From a bacterium 210820-DFI.6.37 (GTDB lineage Bacteria; Bacillota; Clostridia; Peptostreptococcales; Anaerovoracaceae), in the NCBI GenBank assembly GCA_020558355.1, contig JAJCKG010000006.1:1-64000 (forward strand): a stretch of DNA of 64,000 nucleotides. Direction: 5' to 3'. Under the pieces are notes generated by a model. The model saw only the letters and a list, made by a program, of their open reading frames with translations. It did not search any database and was not told the DNA's origin. Positions 25,474-34,376 of the stretch are shown one piece after another; the stretch's first letter is position 1; each line of letters opens with the position of its first letter. The position numbers and the translations under genes were made by a program.

Positions 25474-26691
25474 ATGAGTATCGTAAAAAAATGGAATGAG
25501 ATCAGTTTGATCAAACGGATCATCGGAGGACTGATCGTAGGAGTTATTTTAGGCTTGGTTATCCCAAAGGCAACTGCTATTGGGATCCTGGGCGAACTGT
25601 TTGTAGGAGCCCTGAAAGCGCTGGCGCCGCTGCTGGTATTTTTCCTGGTTATACACTCTCTGTGCAGACACCAGAAGGGTAAAAGCAGCAATATGAAACA
25701 GATCATTGCGCTGTATTTGATTGGAACCTTCCTGGCGGCTATTACAGCGGTTTTGGCAAGCTTCCTGTTCCCATCCACATTGGCGCTGGCAGAAGGCGCG
25801 GAGGCTACCGCGCCGGGAGGAATAACGGAGGTGCTGAAGACACTGCTGCTTAACGCGGTAAGCAATCCGGTTGGCGCCATCGTTGACGCGAACTATATCG
25901 GCGTGCTGGTATGGGCTGTGATTTTCGGTCTTGCTCTTCGCGCGGCGTCTGAGGGGACAAAGGATATGCTGGGCAATATCTCAGACGCGCTGTCTACTGC
26001 CATTCGCTGGGTCATCAGCTGCGCGCCGTTCGGTATTATGGGCCTGGTTTTCACTACTATTTCTACAACTGGAATCAAGGCTTTCGCGTCTTACGGCAGA
26101 ATCATTCTTGTTCTGGTAGGCTGCATGCTCTTTGTGGCGTTTATTGTGAACCCGATCCTCGTATTTATCAACATTCGTCAGAATCCGTATCCACTGGTTC
26201 TGAAATGTGTCAAGGACAGCGGAATTATGGCGTTCTTTACAAGAAGCTCCGCTGCCAACATTCCTGTAAATATGTCTCTTTGTGAAGAGCTTGGATTAGA
26301 CGAGGATAAGTATTCCGTTTCTATTCCGTTGGGAGCTACCATCAATATGGCTGGCGCGGCAATTACCATCACAGTACTGTCCCTTGCGGCAGCGCACACC
26401 CTGGGCGTTACAGTTGATTTCCCTACCGCGGTGCTGCTGAGTCTGGTGGCTTCTATTTCTGCCTGCGGGACCTCTGGCGTTGCCGGCGGCTCTCTTTTGC
26501 TGATTCCTCTGGCATGCAGTCTCTTTGGAATTTCGGGTGATATCGCTATGCAGGTAGTAGGAGTAGGCTTCATTATCGGAGTTATTCAGGATTCCTGTGA
26601 AACCGCGCTGAATTCATCCTCTGACGCGTTGTTTACAGCAACGGCGGAATTCCGCAACTGGAAAAAGGCGGGGAAAAAGATTCAGTGGTAG
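25474..26691 (+). CDS. sstT: Serine/threonine:sodium symporter
   Basis: A 405-residue member of the dicarboxylate/amino acid:cation symporter family, matching SstT in length and in marker strings: [17 protein letters not shown] at the N-terminus, the serine-rich hairpin [21 protein letters not shown] (about 250), the NMAG substrate-site motif [12 protein letters not shown] (about 290) and [19 protein letters not shown] (about 328). It would import serine and threonine with sodium. It has its own promoter and ends before a 90-bp repeat and a terminator. Confidence 0.92.
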   Translation: MSIVKKWNEISLIKRIIGGLIVGVILGLVIPKATAIGILGELFVGALKALAPLLVFFLVIHSLCRHQKGKSSNMKQIIALYLIGTFLAAITAVLASFLFPSTLALAEGAEATAPGGITEVLKTLLLNAVSNPVGAIVDANYIGVLVWAVIFGLALRAASEGTKDMLGNISDALSTAIRWVISCAPFGIMGLVFTTISTTGIKAFASYGRIILVLVGCMLFVAFIVNPILVFINIRQNPYPLVLKCVKDSGIMAFFTRSSAANIPVNMSLCEELGLDEDKYSVSIPLGATINMAGAAITITVLSLAAAHTLGVTVDFPTAVLLSLVASISACGTSGVAGGSLLLIPLACSLFGISGDIAMQVVGVGFIIGVIQDSCETALNSSSDALFTATAEFRNWKKAGKKIQW

Positions 26692-26730
26692 CGGCAATTC
26701 TTTGATAAAAGGCTATATAGGTGATAGAAG

Positions 26731-26820
26731 AACAAAGTCGGCTCCGCCGATTTATGTTCAGCGGTAGACTTTGTTGATATTCCGGAAATATCGAAAACGA
26801 TATTTCCTACATAATAAAAA
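26731..26820. repeat. 90-bp dispersed inverted repeat element, copy 1
   Basis: Its reverse complement recurs at 47314-47403 with only about two differences. The unit contains two hairpins: AACAAAGTC...GACTTTGTT (26731-26775) and GGAAATATCG-AAAA-CGATATTTCC type (26784-26807). It is intergenic and immediately precedes a terminator here, and immediately follows one at the other site. Confidence 0.88.
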
Positions 26821-26850
26821 ACGGACCATGCTTTTGCGGGTCCGTTTTTT
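26821..26850. terminator. Terminator between sstT and the PHP gene
   Basis: ACGGACC (26821-26827) pairs with GGTCCGT (26839-26845), with an A run before and a T run after, so it can serve both convergent genes. Confidence 0.88.
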
Positions 26851-26856
26851 GTCCGT

Positions 26857-27642
26857 TTACAGCTTGTGGAATTCCGGTTTGCGGCTTCGGAAGGTACATT
26901 CATAGCGGAAGCCCAGACTTTTTGCCAGTTCATGAGCTTCATCAAAGTGATCTCTGAAATATTTGGGATCGTGAGAATCTGATCCGAAGGTCAGAATCTC
27001 GCCGCCCAGCTCCCGGTACAGCTTTAGCGCTTCCTCACGGGGAAGCCAGATGCCGGTGCCGTATTTAAAGCTGGAAGTATTGATTTCCAACCCCTTTCCG
27101 TTATAAATGATGGTTTTCAGCGTGTCTTCAATGATATCCATATAAGGGCTGTAATCATAGATCTTTCCAATATACCGATCGATAATCGTCAGATGACCGA
27201 CGATGTCGTAATCTGTGTATTCTTTAAGACAGCGATTTACATAAAGATAAAACTCCTCCAGCTTTTGCGGTCCGTCTACTTTGGAAAAATCGTATCGGTA
27301 AAGATCCTTTTTTCCAAGACAGTGGAAAGAGCCGATGATAAAATCATAGGAAAACGCGTTTACAGCCCGGCGGCATTCATCCAGCTGGCTGTCCATGATG
27401 CCGATTTCCAGCCCCTTTACGATGGTGAGTTGTTCTTTGTATTTTTTTTCTGCCTCCAACAGCGCTTTATGATAAGCGTCGAAATCCGGAATAAAAGGGA
27501 ATTCCGGATCCTCGTATCCTGGGTCATAATGATCCGTAATGGCCAGTTCTCTGATCCCGCGGCTGATCGCGCTGGAGATCATTTCCTCCATAGGTACATC
27601 ACAGTCATCGGAAAACGCGGTATGTGTATGATAATCGTACAT
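26857..27642 (-). CDS. PHP-domain phosphatase (HisJ-type histidinol-phosphatase family)
   Basis: A 261-residue PHP metallohydrolase. Metal ligands are visible at the start (YDYHTHTAFSDDC), in AITDHYDPG (about residue 35), GLEIGIM (about 75), GSFHCLG (about 104), VGHLTIIDRY (about 150) and GSDSHDPKYF near the C-terminus (about 230). This is the arrangement of HisK/HisJ histidinol-phosphate phosphatases, but no his genes are nearby and many such proteins act on other phosphates. RBS AGAAAGGA precedes the ATG. The gap 27643-27881 upstream holds no gene. Confidence 0.88.
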   Translation of the reverse strand: MYDYHTHTAFSDDCDVPMEEMISSAISRGIRELAITDHYDPGYEDPEFPFIPDFDAYHKALLEAEKKYKEQLTIVKGLEIGIMDSQLDECRRAVNAFSYDFIIGSFHCLGKKDLYRYDFSKVDGPQKLEEFYLYVNRCLKEYTDYDIVGHLTIIDRYIGKIYDYSPYMDIIEDTLKTIIYNGKGLEINTSSFKYGTGIWLPREEALKLYRELGGEILTFGSDSHDPKYFRDHFDEAHELAKSLGFRYECTFRSRKPEFHKL

Positions 27643-27881
27643 ATGTCAGTCCTTTCTGTATTCTTTCTTTTTACAGCGGTCAAAATTCGGCCGCCTCTAT
27701 GATTTTGCCATAAAACAGAAAATCTTTCAATAGCGGGATTAAATTCAGTCTCAGCCCGCGGCGGCTTTGGCCAGAGACCGCGCCCAGAGCCGGAGGAATA
27801 AAACACTAACATAATCCGGCGGCTTTTCTAATAAATATAAAGAAAGGGGGAAATGGCGGGACTAAATAAAAGGAGGCGCTT

Positions 27882-28145
27882 ATGGCCATTAAGGATGAAT
27901 TGCTGTTTGACTTTGCCGTCAATATGCCCAGGGTGCTGCTCAGCGGGAATACGGTTATACTGGATAATGTAAAGAAAATTGTGCTGCTTTCGGAAACGCA
28001 GATTATCGTGCATAACGGGCAGCGTTTTACCTCCGTTGGGGGAAAAGGGCTGGTGATAAAAGAACTGAAGGACGAAAGGATGCTGATTACAGGTGACATG
28101 GAACAACTCCAGTTTTACGGAACATTACAGGAAGATAAGGGTTGA
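27882..28145 (+). CDS. yqfC: Sporulation protein YqfC
   Basis: An 87-residue member of the YabP/YqfC family, made in the mother cell during endospore formation. The whole protein is the conserved domain (MPRVLLSGNTVILDNVKKIV, then LVIKELKDERMLITGDMEQL). It begins the block yqfC-yqfD-phoH-ybeY-cdd-era found across Bacilli and Clostridia, and its end overlaps yqfD by 53 bases. RBS AAGGAGGCG precedes the ATG. Its presence supports an endospore-forming ancestry. Confidence 0.92.
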   Translation: MAIKDELLFDFAVNMPRVLLSGNTVILDNVKKIVLLSETQIIVHNGQRFTSVGGKGLVIKELKDERMLITGDMEQLQFYGTLQEDKG

Positions 28146-29334
28146 AGGGTTTCAGCCGGATAAGCTGGTAAACAAATGCGCGAAAAGCCGGATACAGCTG
28201 CGTCGGGTAACCTTTGTAAGTGAACTGGAGCTTACTATGCTGGTAAGCGGACGGGATTTTAAAAGGCTGAAAAAGCTGGCAAAAAATACTTATAAAATCA
28301 CAGTACTGGAGGAAGGCGGATACCGGCATTGGCTGCGTCTTTTGTGGAAGCGGAAGCTGACAATAGCAGGGGTGCTTATTTTTGCGGCCTTTCTTTATTA
28401 TCAGACCTTATTTGTTACAGAGATACAAATAAACGGGTATGAGAAAATCGATGAGCCTCATCTGCGCCAGACTCTGGCGGAGGCAGGCCTTTATGAAGGC
28501 TGCAGAAAAAACGTAGATATAAGCAAAGTGAAAATAAAGCTTTTTGAGGAGTATGACACAATTTCCTGGGTAGGAATTGAATTTACAGGAAATCTGGCGG
28601 AGGTATCCATTGCGGAAGGCGCCAGGCCGGTAAAGCTCCAGGTAGAAGAGACAAAGCCCTGCAATATTGTGGCGGACAAAGCCGGATATATCAGTAAAAT
28701 CATTCCGGTGGAGGGACTGAGAGCGGTCAGAGACGGAGCTTATGTAAAAAAAGGGGATATCATTATTACCGGAACTGTTCCGCTGCGCAATGTGGCTTAC
28801 GGCACTGATTCTGAAAATGAAACAGAAACCTATGTCCACGCGGAAGGAACAGTGGAAGCCAAAATTCCGGTTCGGATCAACTTTTACGCAGAGCGGTACC
28901 AACGGAGCAAAAACAGGACAGGAAGCCGGATCTGGGGGATTTCCGTCAACGGCCATGATCTGGCAAAGAAGATCAATCCTTATGAAACAGCTCAGGTCAA
29001 AAGAAAAAATCTTATCGATCTGATAAAGCCATTTCGTTTAAAGATTGATCTGGTTTCCGTAGAAGAGGTAACATTAAGTGAAAAAGAAGTAAAGGATCAG
29101 GAACTGAAAAAGGCTGTAAATGCCGCGATTCGTCAGTACGCTAAAGAAAATTTACCTGAAAAGGCGCAAATACTAAATAAAAGTTTGAATTTTTCCCGGG
29201 AAAAAAATATAATAACAATAGGTGTGACATTAGAAACCTTACAGCAAATAGGAATGGAAGAGGAGATTGTAGTTGATAAACCAGACGGAAAAGATACAAA
29301 AGATAACAATCAGCCCGGAAATCGACCGCAGTGA
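28093..29334 (+). CDS. yqfD: Sporulation protein YqfD
   Basis: A 413-residue membrane-anchored sporulation protein. The N-terminal part (VEGFQPDKLVNKCAKSRIQL) is followed by a single membrane helix around residues 90-112 (LTIAGVLIFAAFLYYQTLFV) and a long soluble domain including LRQTLAEAGLYEGCRKN and VADKAGYISKIIPVEGLRAV, as in the family. The GTG at 28093 is taken as start, with AAAGGA upstream; this means a 53-base overlap with yqfC in another frame. Length is normal. Confidence 0.9.
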   Translation: MTWNNSSFTEHYRKIRVEGFQPDKLVNKCAKSRIQLRRVTFVSELELTMLVSGRDFKRLKKLAKNTYKITVLEEGGYRHWLRLLWKRKLTIAGVLIFAAFLYYQTLFVTEIQINGYEKIDEPHLRQTLAEAGLYEGCRKNVDISKVKIKLFEEYDTISWVGIEFTGNLAEVSIAEGARPVKLQVEETKPCNIVADKAGYISKIIPVEGLRAVRDGAYVKKGDIIITGTVPLRNVAYGTDSENETETYVHAEGTVEAKIPVRINFYAERYQRSKNRTGSRIWGISVNGHDLAKKINPYETAQVKRKNLIDLIKPFRLKIDLVSVEEVTLSEKEVKDQELKKAVNAAIRQYAKENLPEKAQILNKSLNFSREKNIITIGVTLETLQQIGMEEEIVVDKPDGKDTKDNNQPGNRPQ

Positions 29335-30256
29335 GCTCTTTGGAAATCTGGACGCGAATATCCGTATTATCAAGGAAAATCTGGATGTGGATATTATGCA
29401 GAGAGACAATGAGCTGATACTGAGAGGGAAAGATACAGAGCGGGCCGGCTCGGTTATCAAAGAACTTGCGGAAATTATAACATCCGGAGAAAAGCTGGAT
29501 GAACAAAAGGTGAATTATGTAATTGCCCTGAAGGATGAGGGGCTGTCTTATGAGGGAAGCAAGGTCAGTAAAGATATTATCTGCTTCACCCATAAAGGAA
29601 AGCCCTTAAAGCCGAAGACTCTGGGGCAGAAGAAATATGTGGAAAGCATTCGGAAAAAGGATATTGTATTCGGCATCGGTCCCGCGGGGACTGGAAAAAC
29701 GTATATTGCTGTTGCTATGGCAATTCACGCTTTTAAGAATAAGGAAGTACAGAAAATTATCCTGACCCGGCCCGCGGTGGAAGCAGGGGAGCGATTGGGA
29801 TTCCTTCCGGGGGATATGCAGGAAAAAGTAGATCCGTATCTCAGGCCTCTTTATGACGCTCTTTACGATGTGCTGGGAAGAGAGAGCGCTCTGCGCCTGA
29901 AGGAAAAGGAAGCCATTGAAGTAGTGCCGCTCGCGTATATGAGGGGGCGGACTCTGGACAATTCTTTTATTATTCTGGATGAAGCGCAGAACACTACCAG
30001 AGAGCAGATGAAGATGTTTCTTACTCGTATGGGATTTGGTTCTAAGATCGTGATTACCGGAGACGTGACGCAGGTAGATCTGCCGAGGGGAAAGCGATCC
30101 GGACTGGTAGAGGCTTCGAGGATTTTGAAGAATGTGCGGGGAATCGATTTTTGCTATCTGAAGGATGTGGACGTTGTGCGGCATGAGCTGGTAAAAAAGA
30201 TCATTGGCGCGTATGACAAATATTATCAGGCGCATCCGGAGGCAGAGGAGGAATAG
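29273..30256 (+). CDS. PhoH family ATPase
   Basis: A 327-residue PhoH-like protein with an N-terminal KH-like RNA-binding part (ISPEIDRSELFGNLDANIRI) and a P-loop ATPase domain: Walker A GPAGTGKTYIAVAMAIHA (about residues 137-154) and Walker B NSFIILDEAQNTT (about 230). It is thought to act with YbeY in RNA metabolism, and it adjoins ybeY here with no gap. The TTG at 29273 is inferred as start because the conserved N-terminus needs it and GAAGAGGAG lies upstream; it overlaps yqfD by 62 bases. Confidence 0.92.
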   Translation: MINQTEKIQKITISPEIDRSELFGNLDANIRIIKENLDVDIMQRDNELILRGKDTERAGSVIKELAEIITSGEKLDEQKVNYVIALKDEGLSYEGSKVSKDIICFTHKGKPLKPKTLGQKKYVESIRKKDIVFGIGPAGTGKTYIAVAMAIHAFKNKEVQKIILTRPAVEAGERLGFLPGDMQEKVDPYLRPLYDALYDVLGRESALRLKEKEAIEVVPLAYMRGRTLDNSFIILDEAQNTTREQMKMFLTRMGFGSKIVITGDVTQVDLPRGKRSGLVEASRILKNVRGIDFCYLKDVDVVRHELVKKIIGAYDKYYQAHPEAEEE

Positions 30257-30709
30257 ATGAAAATACTGTATGACGGGGAATACGAGCTGGAGCGGGAAAT
30301 CCTTTCAAAGATGGAAGAAGGCGGAGCTTTCTGCGTAGAGGAAGAAGGACTGCCCTCGGATCGGGCAGAAGTAAGCCTGACTTTGGTGGATGAAGCGGAA
30401 ATACAGGAATTGAACCGGACCTACCGTGAGGTGGACCGGGTCACCGATGTTCTGTCTTTTCCTCAGTATGATGATTTGAGTGAGATTCCGCAAACCGGAG
30501 AACTGCTGCTGGGTGATGTGGTTATCTGCAGAGAGCAGGCCCTGCGCCAGGCAGAGGAATTCGGACATTCTCAGGAACGGGAGCTGGTGTATCTTTTTAT
30601 CCACAGTGTCTGCCACCTTTTGGGTTACGACCATATGGAGGAAGAGGACAAGGCTGAGATGCGGGCCAGGGAAGAAGCGGTTATGTCAAAGCTTTGTCTG
30701 GAAAGGTGA
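30257..30709 (+). CDS. ybeY: Endoribonuclease YbeY, 16S rRNA maturation
   Basis: A 150-residue zinc endoribonuclease needed for 3'-end maturation of 16S rRNA and ribosome quality control. The signature [11 protein letters not shown] (about residues 115-125) supplies the three zinc-binding histidines, and [10 protein letters not shown] (about 62) is the other conserved block. Its ATG follows the phoH stop directly, with GGCAGAGGAGG overlapping the end of phoH as RBS. The diacylglycerol kinase gene often found after ybeY is absent; cytidine deaminase follows 6 bp later. Confidence 0.95.
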   Translation: MKILYDGEYELEREILSKMEEGGAFCVEEEGLPSDRAEVSLTLVDEAEIQELNRTYREVDRVTDVLSFPQYDDLSEIPQTGELLLGDVVICREQALRQAEEFGHSQERELVYLFIHSVCHLLGYDHMEEEDKAEMRAREEAVMSKLCLER

Positions 30710-30715
30710 AACATT

Positions 30716-31102
30716 ATGGAATACAGAGAACTATACCGGATGGCGCTGCGGGTAAAAGAAAACGCTTATGTACCCTTTTCTCATTTTCAGGTGGGCGCGG
30801 CGCTGCTTACGGAGGAAGGAAAGGTGTTTACCGGTGTCAATGTGGAAAATTCCTCTTATGGGGGAACCATCTGTGCGGAGCGGACCGCTTTTGTAAAAGC
30901 CATATCTGAGGGAGAGCGGAAGTTTTCGGCCATTGCCATTGCTTCCAGCGGCGGAGAAGCGCTTCCCTGCGGGATATGCAGGCAGTTTATGTATGAATTC
31001 TGCCCGGAAATAGATATTATTACAGGAAAGGATGAAACCAGCCTGAGAGTGCAGCCTCTTTCAAAGCTGCTGCCAGAGGGCTTTCGGTTGGAGACAGAAT
31101 GA
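30716..31102 (+). CDS. cdd: Cytidine deaminase
   Basis: A 128-residue zinc enzyme turning cytidine and deoxycytidine into uridine forms for pyrimidine salvage. The motif CAERTAFVKAI (about 54; Cys, Glu) and PCGICRQFMYEF (about 87; two Cys) give the zinc site of the small homotetrameric type, and FSHFQVGAALL is the substrate loop. RBS GAAAGGTG precedes the ATG. Its stop overlaps the era start as ATGA. Confidence 0.95.
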   Translation: MEYRELYRMALRVKENAYVPFSHFQVGAALLTEEGKVFTGVNVENSSYGGTICAERTAFVKAISEGERKFSAIAIASSGGEALPCGICRQFMYEFCPEIDIITGKDETSLRVQPLSKLLPEGFRLETE

Positions 31103-31992
31103 AATCAGGATTTATCAGTATTGCGGGGAGACCTAATGTGGGAAAATCCACCCTGCTCAATGCAATTTTAGGCGAAAAGATCGCCATTACTACGGACAAG
31201 CCCCAGACTACCAGAAATTCTATCCGGGGCATTTACACTCGCCTGGGTCAGCAGGAAGAAGATCTGCAGATGATTTTCATCGATACCCCGGGAATACACA
31301 AGCCGAGAAACAAGCTGGGAGATTTTATGACAGAAACGGCTATCGGAACCTTTAAAGAGGTGGACGCCGTTATTTTTATTACGGATGATAAGCTCAGCGC
31401 GGGCCCGGGGGACAAATATATTCTGGAGCTGCTGAAAGAAATACGTACTCCGAAGATTCTGGTCATTAATAAAATCGACAAGCTGGGACCGGAAGAATAT
31501 CTTCAGATTTATCAGGAGTATGAAGAGACAGGGATCTTTTCGGAGATTATAGGTACTTCCGCGGTAGAAGGGAAAAATGTGCCGGATGTAATCCGGGCTG
31601 CTGAAAAATTTGTGGAAGAAGGTCCGATGTATTTTCCGGAGGACATGGTGACAGATCATCCTGAGCGGTTTATTGTCAGCGAGATCATTCGGGAAAAGCT
31701 GCTGATGTATCTTCAGGATGAGGTGCCGCACGGAGTGGCTATTGAGATTGAGTCTTATGAGGAAAAGCCGAAGCTTACCAAGATCGGCGCGGTGATCTAT
31801 TGCGAGAAAAAATCTCACAAGGGAATCATTATAGGAAAAGAAGGACGGAAGCTGAAGGGGGTAGGCAAGAGTGCCAGAGAAGAAATTGAAGCTCTTCTGG
31901 GAACAAAAGTTTTTCTGCAGCTGTGGGTAAAAGTAAAGGAAAACTGGAGGGACAGCGATTTTGCCTTGTCCAATTTTGGATACAAAGATTGA
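31099..31992 (+). CDS. era: GTPase Era
   Basis: A 297-residue ribosome-assembly GTPase that binds the 3' end of 16S rRNA. G1 is GRPNVGKSTLL (residues 9-19), G2 QTTRNSIRG, G3 FIDTPG (about 62), G4 VINKIDKLG (about 123); the KH domain closes the protein with HKGIIIGKEGRKLKGVG (about 240) and the terminal LWVKVKENWRDSD. Coupled to cdd by a four-base overlap. Its usual partner recO lies after an inserted repeat-protein gene. Confidence 0.96.
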   Translation: MKSGFISIAGRPNVGKSTLLNAILGEKIAITTDKPQTTRNSIRGIYTRLGQQEEDLQMIFIDTPGIHKPRNKLGDFMTETAIGTFKEVDAVIFITDDKLSAGPGDKYILELLKEIRTPKILVINKIDKLGPEEYLQIYQEYEETGIFSEIIGTSAVEGKNVPDVIRAAEKFVEEGPMYFPEDMVTDHPERFIVSEIIREKLLMYLQDEVPHGVAIEIESYEEKPKLTKIGAVIYCEKKSHKGIIIGKEGRKLKGVGKSAREEIEALLGTKVFLQLWVKVKENWRDSDFALSNFGYKD

Positions 31993-32102
31993 TTTGTAAA
32001 TTTATGTAAATCTATATGGACTTCCGATGAAGACTGTGTTAAAATAAGACCAAGTACCAGCTGGGATGGTATGAAGATGGAAACTTGTGTGGAAAGGGGG
32101 AA

Positions 32103-32759
32103 ATGCATTTGGGATTTAATTTTGAAGAACAGGTATTAACCATGCTGACTGGAATGCAGTCGGATATTTCAGGGATAAAGGCGGATATTTCAGGAATGAA
32201 AATTGAGATTTCGGGAATAAAACGACAGATTTCAGACCTGGATTTGAGGCTTAAAGACCTGTCAGAGCGGGAAGAAGCCCACTACAAAGAGCTTTCAGGC
32301 CGGATTGAAGATCTGTCAAAGCGGGAAGAGACCCATTATAAAGAGCTTTCAGGGCAGATCCGAGACCTGTCAGAGCGAGAAGAAGCCCACTATAAAGAGC
32401 TTTCAAGCCGGATTGAAGATCTGTCAGAGCGAGAAGAAGCTCACTATAAAGAGCTTTCAGGTCGGATCGAAGACTTGTCAGAGCGGGAAGAGACCCATTA
32501 CAAAGAGCTCTCAGGGCAGATCCGAGACCTGTCGGACAGAGAAGAAGCCCACTACAAAGAGCTTTCAGGCCGGATCGAAGATCTGTCAGAGCGGGAAGAG
32601 TTGCATTATAAAGGTCTTTTGGACAATGAGGAGCTTCAATATAATAAGCTGCATGGTTCTATTGCGGACGCGTTTATATCGGTGAAGATTCTGGAAAAGA
32701 ATAAAGCGGATAGAAAAGAGTTAAAACGATTAGAGTATAAACTTCAAAAAGCCCAGTAA
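32103..32759 (+). CDS. Coiled-coil protein with seven 18-residue repeats
   Basis: A 218-residue, highly charged protein not assignable to a known function. After a short N-terminus (HLGFNFEEQVLTMLTGMQ) come heptads of the form DISGIKA/DISGMKI/EISGIKR, then seven near-identical 18-residue units of the type DLSEREEAHYKELSGRIE (about residues 52-177), and a basic C-terminal helix. The pattern predicts a long rod-like coiled coil; there is no signal peptide or membrane helix. ATG 32103 is preferred over GTG 32085 because AAAGGGGG precedes it. It has its own terminator and interrupts era-recO, suggesting a later insertion. Confidence 0.8.
   Translation: MHLGFNFEEQVLTMLTGMQSDISGIKADISGMKIEISGIKRQISDLDLRLKDLSEREEAHYKELSGRIEDLSKREETHYKELSGQIRDLSEREEAHYKELSSRIEDLSEREEAHYKELSGRIEDLSEREETHYKELSGQIRDLSDREEAHYKELSGRIEDLSEREELHYKGLLDNEELQYNKLHGSIADAFISVKILEKNKADRKELKRLEYKLQKAQ
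32256..32633 (+). repeat. Seven tandem 54-bp coding repeats
   Basis: Seven in-frame units starting GACCTGTCAGAGCGGGAAGA or close variants, each 54 bp. Two alternating subtypes (GGCCGGATTGAA and GGGCAGATCCGA endings) show that blocks were copied together. High DNA identity suggests recent slippage or recombination. Confidence 0.92.
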
Positions 32760-32766
32760 ACAAATG

Positions 32767-32800
32767 AACCCAATCTCTATTTGCAGTGAGATTGGGTTTT
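32767..32800 (+). terminator. Terminator after the repeat-protein gene
   Basis: AACCCAATCTC (32767-32777) pairs perfectly with GAGATTGGGTT (32788-32798) across a 10-base loop, followed by T residues. recO begins 39 bp later. Confidence 0.88.
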
Positions 32801-32838
32801 GTACGGACAGAGAAACAGAACCTCAGAAAGGACCCGGG

Positions 32839-33606
32839 ATGATAACGGATACGGAAGGGATCGTTTTAAAACAGATTAAAACAGCATACGGCAGGAGGAT
32901 GGTTCTTTTATTTTCTAAAAAATACGGAAAAATCAGCGCTGGGACCAGCATCAATGAAAAAGGAAGAAATAAATCAGCCCTGGCTATGCGTCCATTTACT
33001 TATGGGCGCTATGAACTGTACAAAAGCAGAGAAAGCTATAGTATTAACGGGGCGCAGGTGCTGAAAAGCTATTATAAGATCGGTGAAGATATCGATAAAT
33101 ATATGAATAGCTCCTATATTTTGGAATTTACAGAAAAGGTGCTTCCAGAGGGGCAGCCTTCCCAGGCCATGTTTAATCTGATTCTTGATTTTTTCAGCGT
33201 TATGGAAAATCGAAAATCCAGTCACGGTACATTGGTTTTGGGGTATGAAGTTAAGACTCTGAAAATTATGGGCGTGATGCCCAGCCTGAATAACTGTGTT
33301 TCCTGCGGGCAAAATTGCGGAAGAGAAAACCCTCCCGTATATCTGAGCGTAAAAGAGGGCGGCGTTATTTGCGCGAATTGCGGCAGAACGATTGGAATTT
33401 CTCACAAGGATACATTGATTTATCCTGTTAATTTTGGTATAGTAGATATATTAAAGTTCTTTGCGGACCATTCTTTGAAAAATTTTGAAAATCTGGCACT
33501 TAATGAGGAGGTTCGGGAGAAGCTGCAGACTATGATCAGGCAGTATGCGGCATATTATTTGGATATTGGCGATTTAAAAAGCGAGAGCTTTTTAACGCAG
33601 TATTGA
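32839..33606 (+). CDS. recO: DNA repair protein RecO
   Basis: A 255-residue recombination mediator that loads RecA on SSB-coated single strands with RecR. The OB-fold N-terminus is recognisable (TEGIVLKQIKTAYGRRMVLL), and a four-cysteine zinc site is in the middle (CVSCGQNC about 154 and CANCGRT about 182). ATG 32839 is chosen since AGAAAGGA precedes it and the resulting length is typical; the longer frame from 32764 runs through the terminator hairpin. Confidence 0.92.
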   Translation: MITDTEGIVLKQIKTAYGRRMVLLFSKKYGKISAGTSINEKGRNKSALAMRPFTYGRYELYKSRESYSINGAQVLKSYYKIGEDIDKYMNSSYILEFTEKVLPEGQPSQAMFNLILDFFSVMENRKSSHGTLVLGYEVKTLKIMGVMPSLNNCVSCGQNCGRENPPVYLSVKEGGVICANCGRTIGISHKDTLIYPVNFGIVDILKFFADHSLKNFENLALNEEVREKLQTMIRQYAAYYLDIGDLKSESFLTQY

Positions 33607-33624
33607 AAACCAGGAGGTTATAAC

Positions 33625-34344
33625 ATGGAAATCACATTGGAAAAGATTGAACTGGTCAAAGACAGAACAGGTGTTAGCTATGCGGAAGCGAAGGAAGCTT
33701 TGGAGGCTGCGGACGGCAGCGTTGTAGACGCGATTATCAGCATTGAGGAAACCATTGATCGAAAGGAAAGCAAATCTTTCAGCAAACAGGGAACAGCGGT
33801 GCTTGATAATTTGAAGGAACTGGTGAAGAAAGGGAACGTTTCCAAGATCCTTGTAAAAAGAGAAGATGAAGTCATTTTAAATATTCCGGTAAATTTAGGA
33901 ATTCTGGGAACAGTCGTAGCTCCTTGGGGCGCTGTTTTAGGAGTAGTAGCGGCATTTGGATTCAAATGTACGATAGAAGTTGTAAAGGATGACGGAACGA
34001 TTATTGATGTCAGCGATACAGTGTCTGATACAATGGAAACTGTCGTAGAAAAGGGCAGCGTTGTAGCGGATGAAGTAAAAGAAAAAAGCGCGGACATCTA
34101 TCAGGATGTAAAGGAAAAAAGCACGGATATTTACCAGAACGCAAAGGCAAAGGCCAGCGACGCCATCAGCAAAGTTAAGAAAGAAAAAGAAGACATCGAT
34201 TTTTCCAGCTGCTTCACAGAAGAGGATGAAGAAGCGGTGGAGGAAATTATAGATAAGACCGAGGACGCGGTGGAAGATCTGGAGGACAAGGCCGGAGATA
34301 CCGCGGAAGATCTGGAAGAAAAGATTGAAGATATCAAAGAATAA
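33625..34344 (+). CDS. DUF4342-domain protein with amphipathic C-terminal tail
   Basis: A 239-residue protein. Residues 1-45 form a UBA/TS-N-like helical bundle (IELVKDRTGVSYAEAKEALE), followed by a DUF4342 core with a membrane-like hydrophobic stretch NLGILGTVVAPWGAVLGVVA (about 91-110), and a long acidic/basic helical tail with repeats VKEKSADIYQD/VKEKSTDIYQN and EDLEDKAGDTAEDLEEK. The tail resembles LEA- or apolipoprotein-like amphipathic helices that lie on membranes. Function is unknown. RBS CAGGAGG precedes the ATG; it lies between recO and glyQS. Confidence 0.8.
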   Translation: MEITLEKIELVKDRTGVSYAEAKEALEAADGSVVDAIISIEETIDRKESKSFSKQGTAVLDNLKELVKKGNVSKILVKREDEVILNIPVNLGILGTVVAPWGAVLGVVAAFGFKCTIEVVKDDGTIIDVSDTVSDTMETVVEKGSVVADEVKEKSADIYQDVKEKSTDIYQNAKAKASDAISKVKKEKEDIDFSSCFTEEDEEAVEEIIDKTEDAVEDLEDKAGDTAEDLEEKIEDIKE

Positions 34345-34376
34345 ATTATAATAGAAATGGTAGGTAGTAAACAGCA

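Noticed and set aside
32256-32633. Regular repeats that might suggest a CRISPR array
   Set aside because: The units are contiguous, in frame, and have no spacers; they encode the coiled-coil repeat protein. No CRISPR array or cas gene is visible in the window.
34345-34376. A T-box leader before glyQS
   Set aside because: The gap is only 32 bp and lacks the GGTGG-type T-box and specifier elements.
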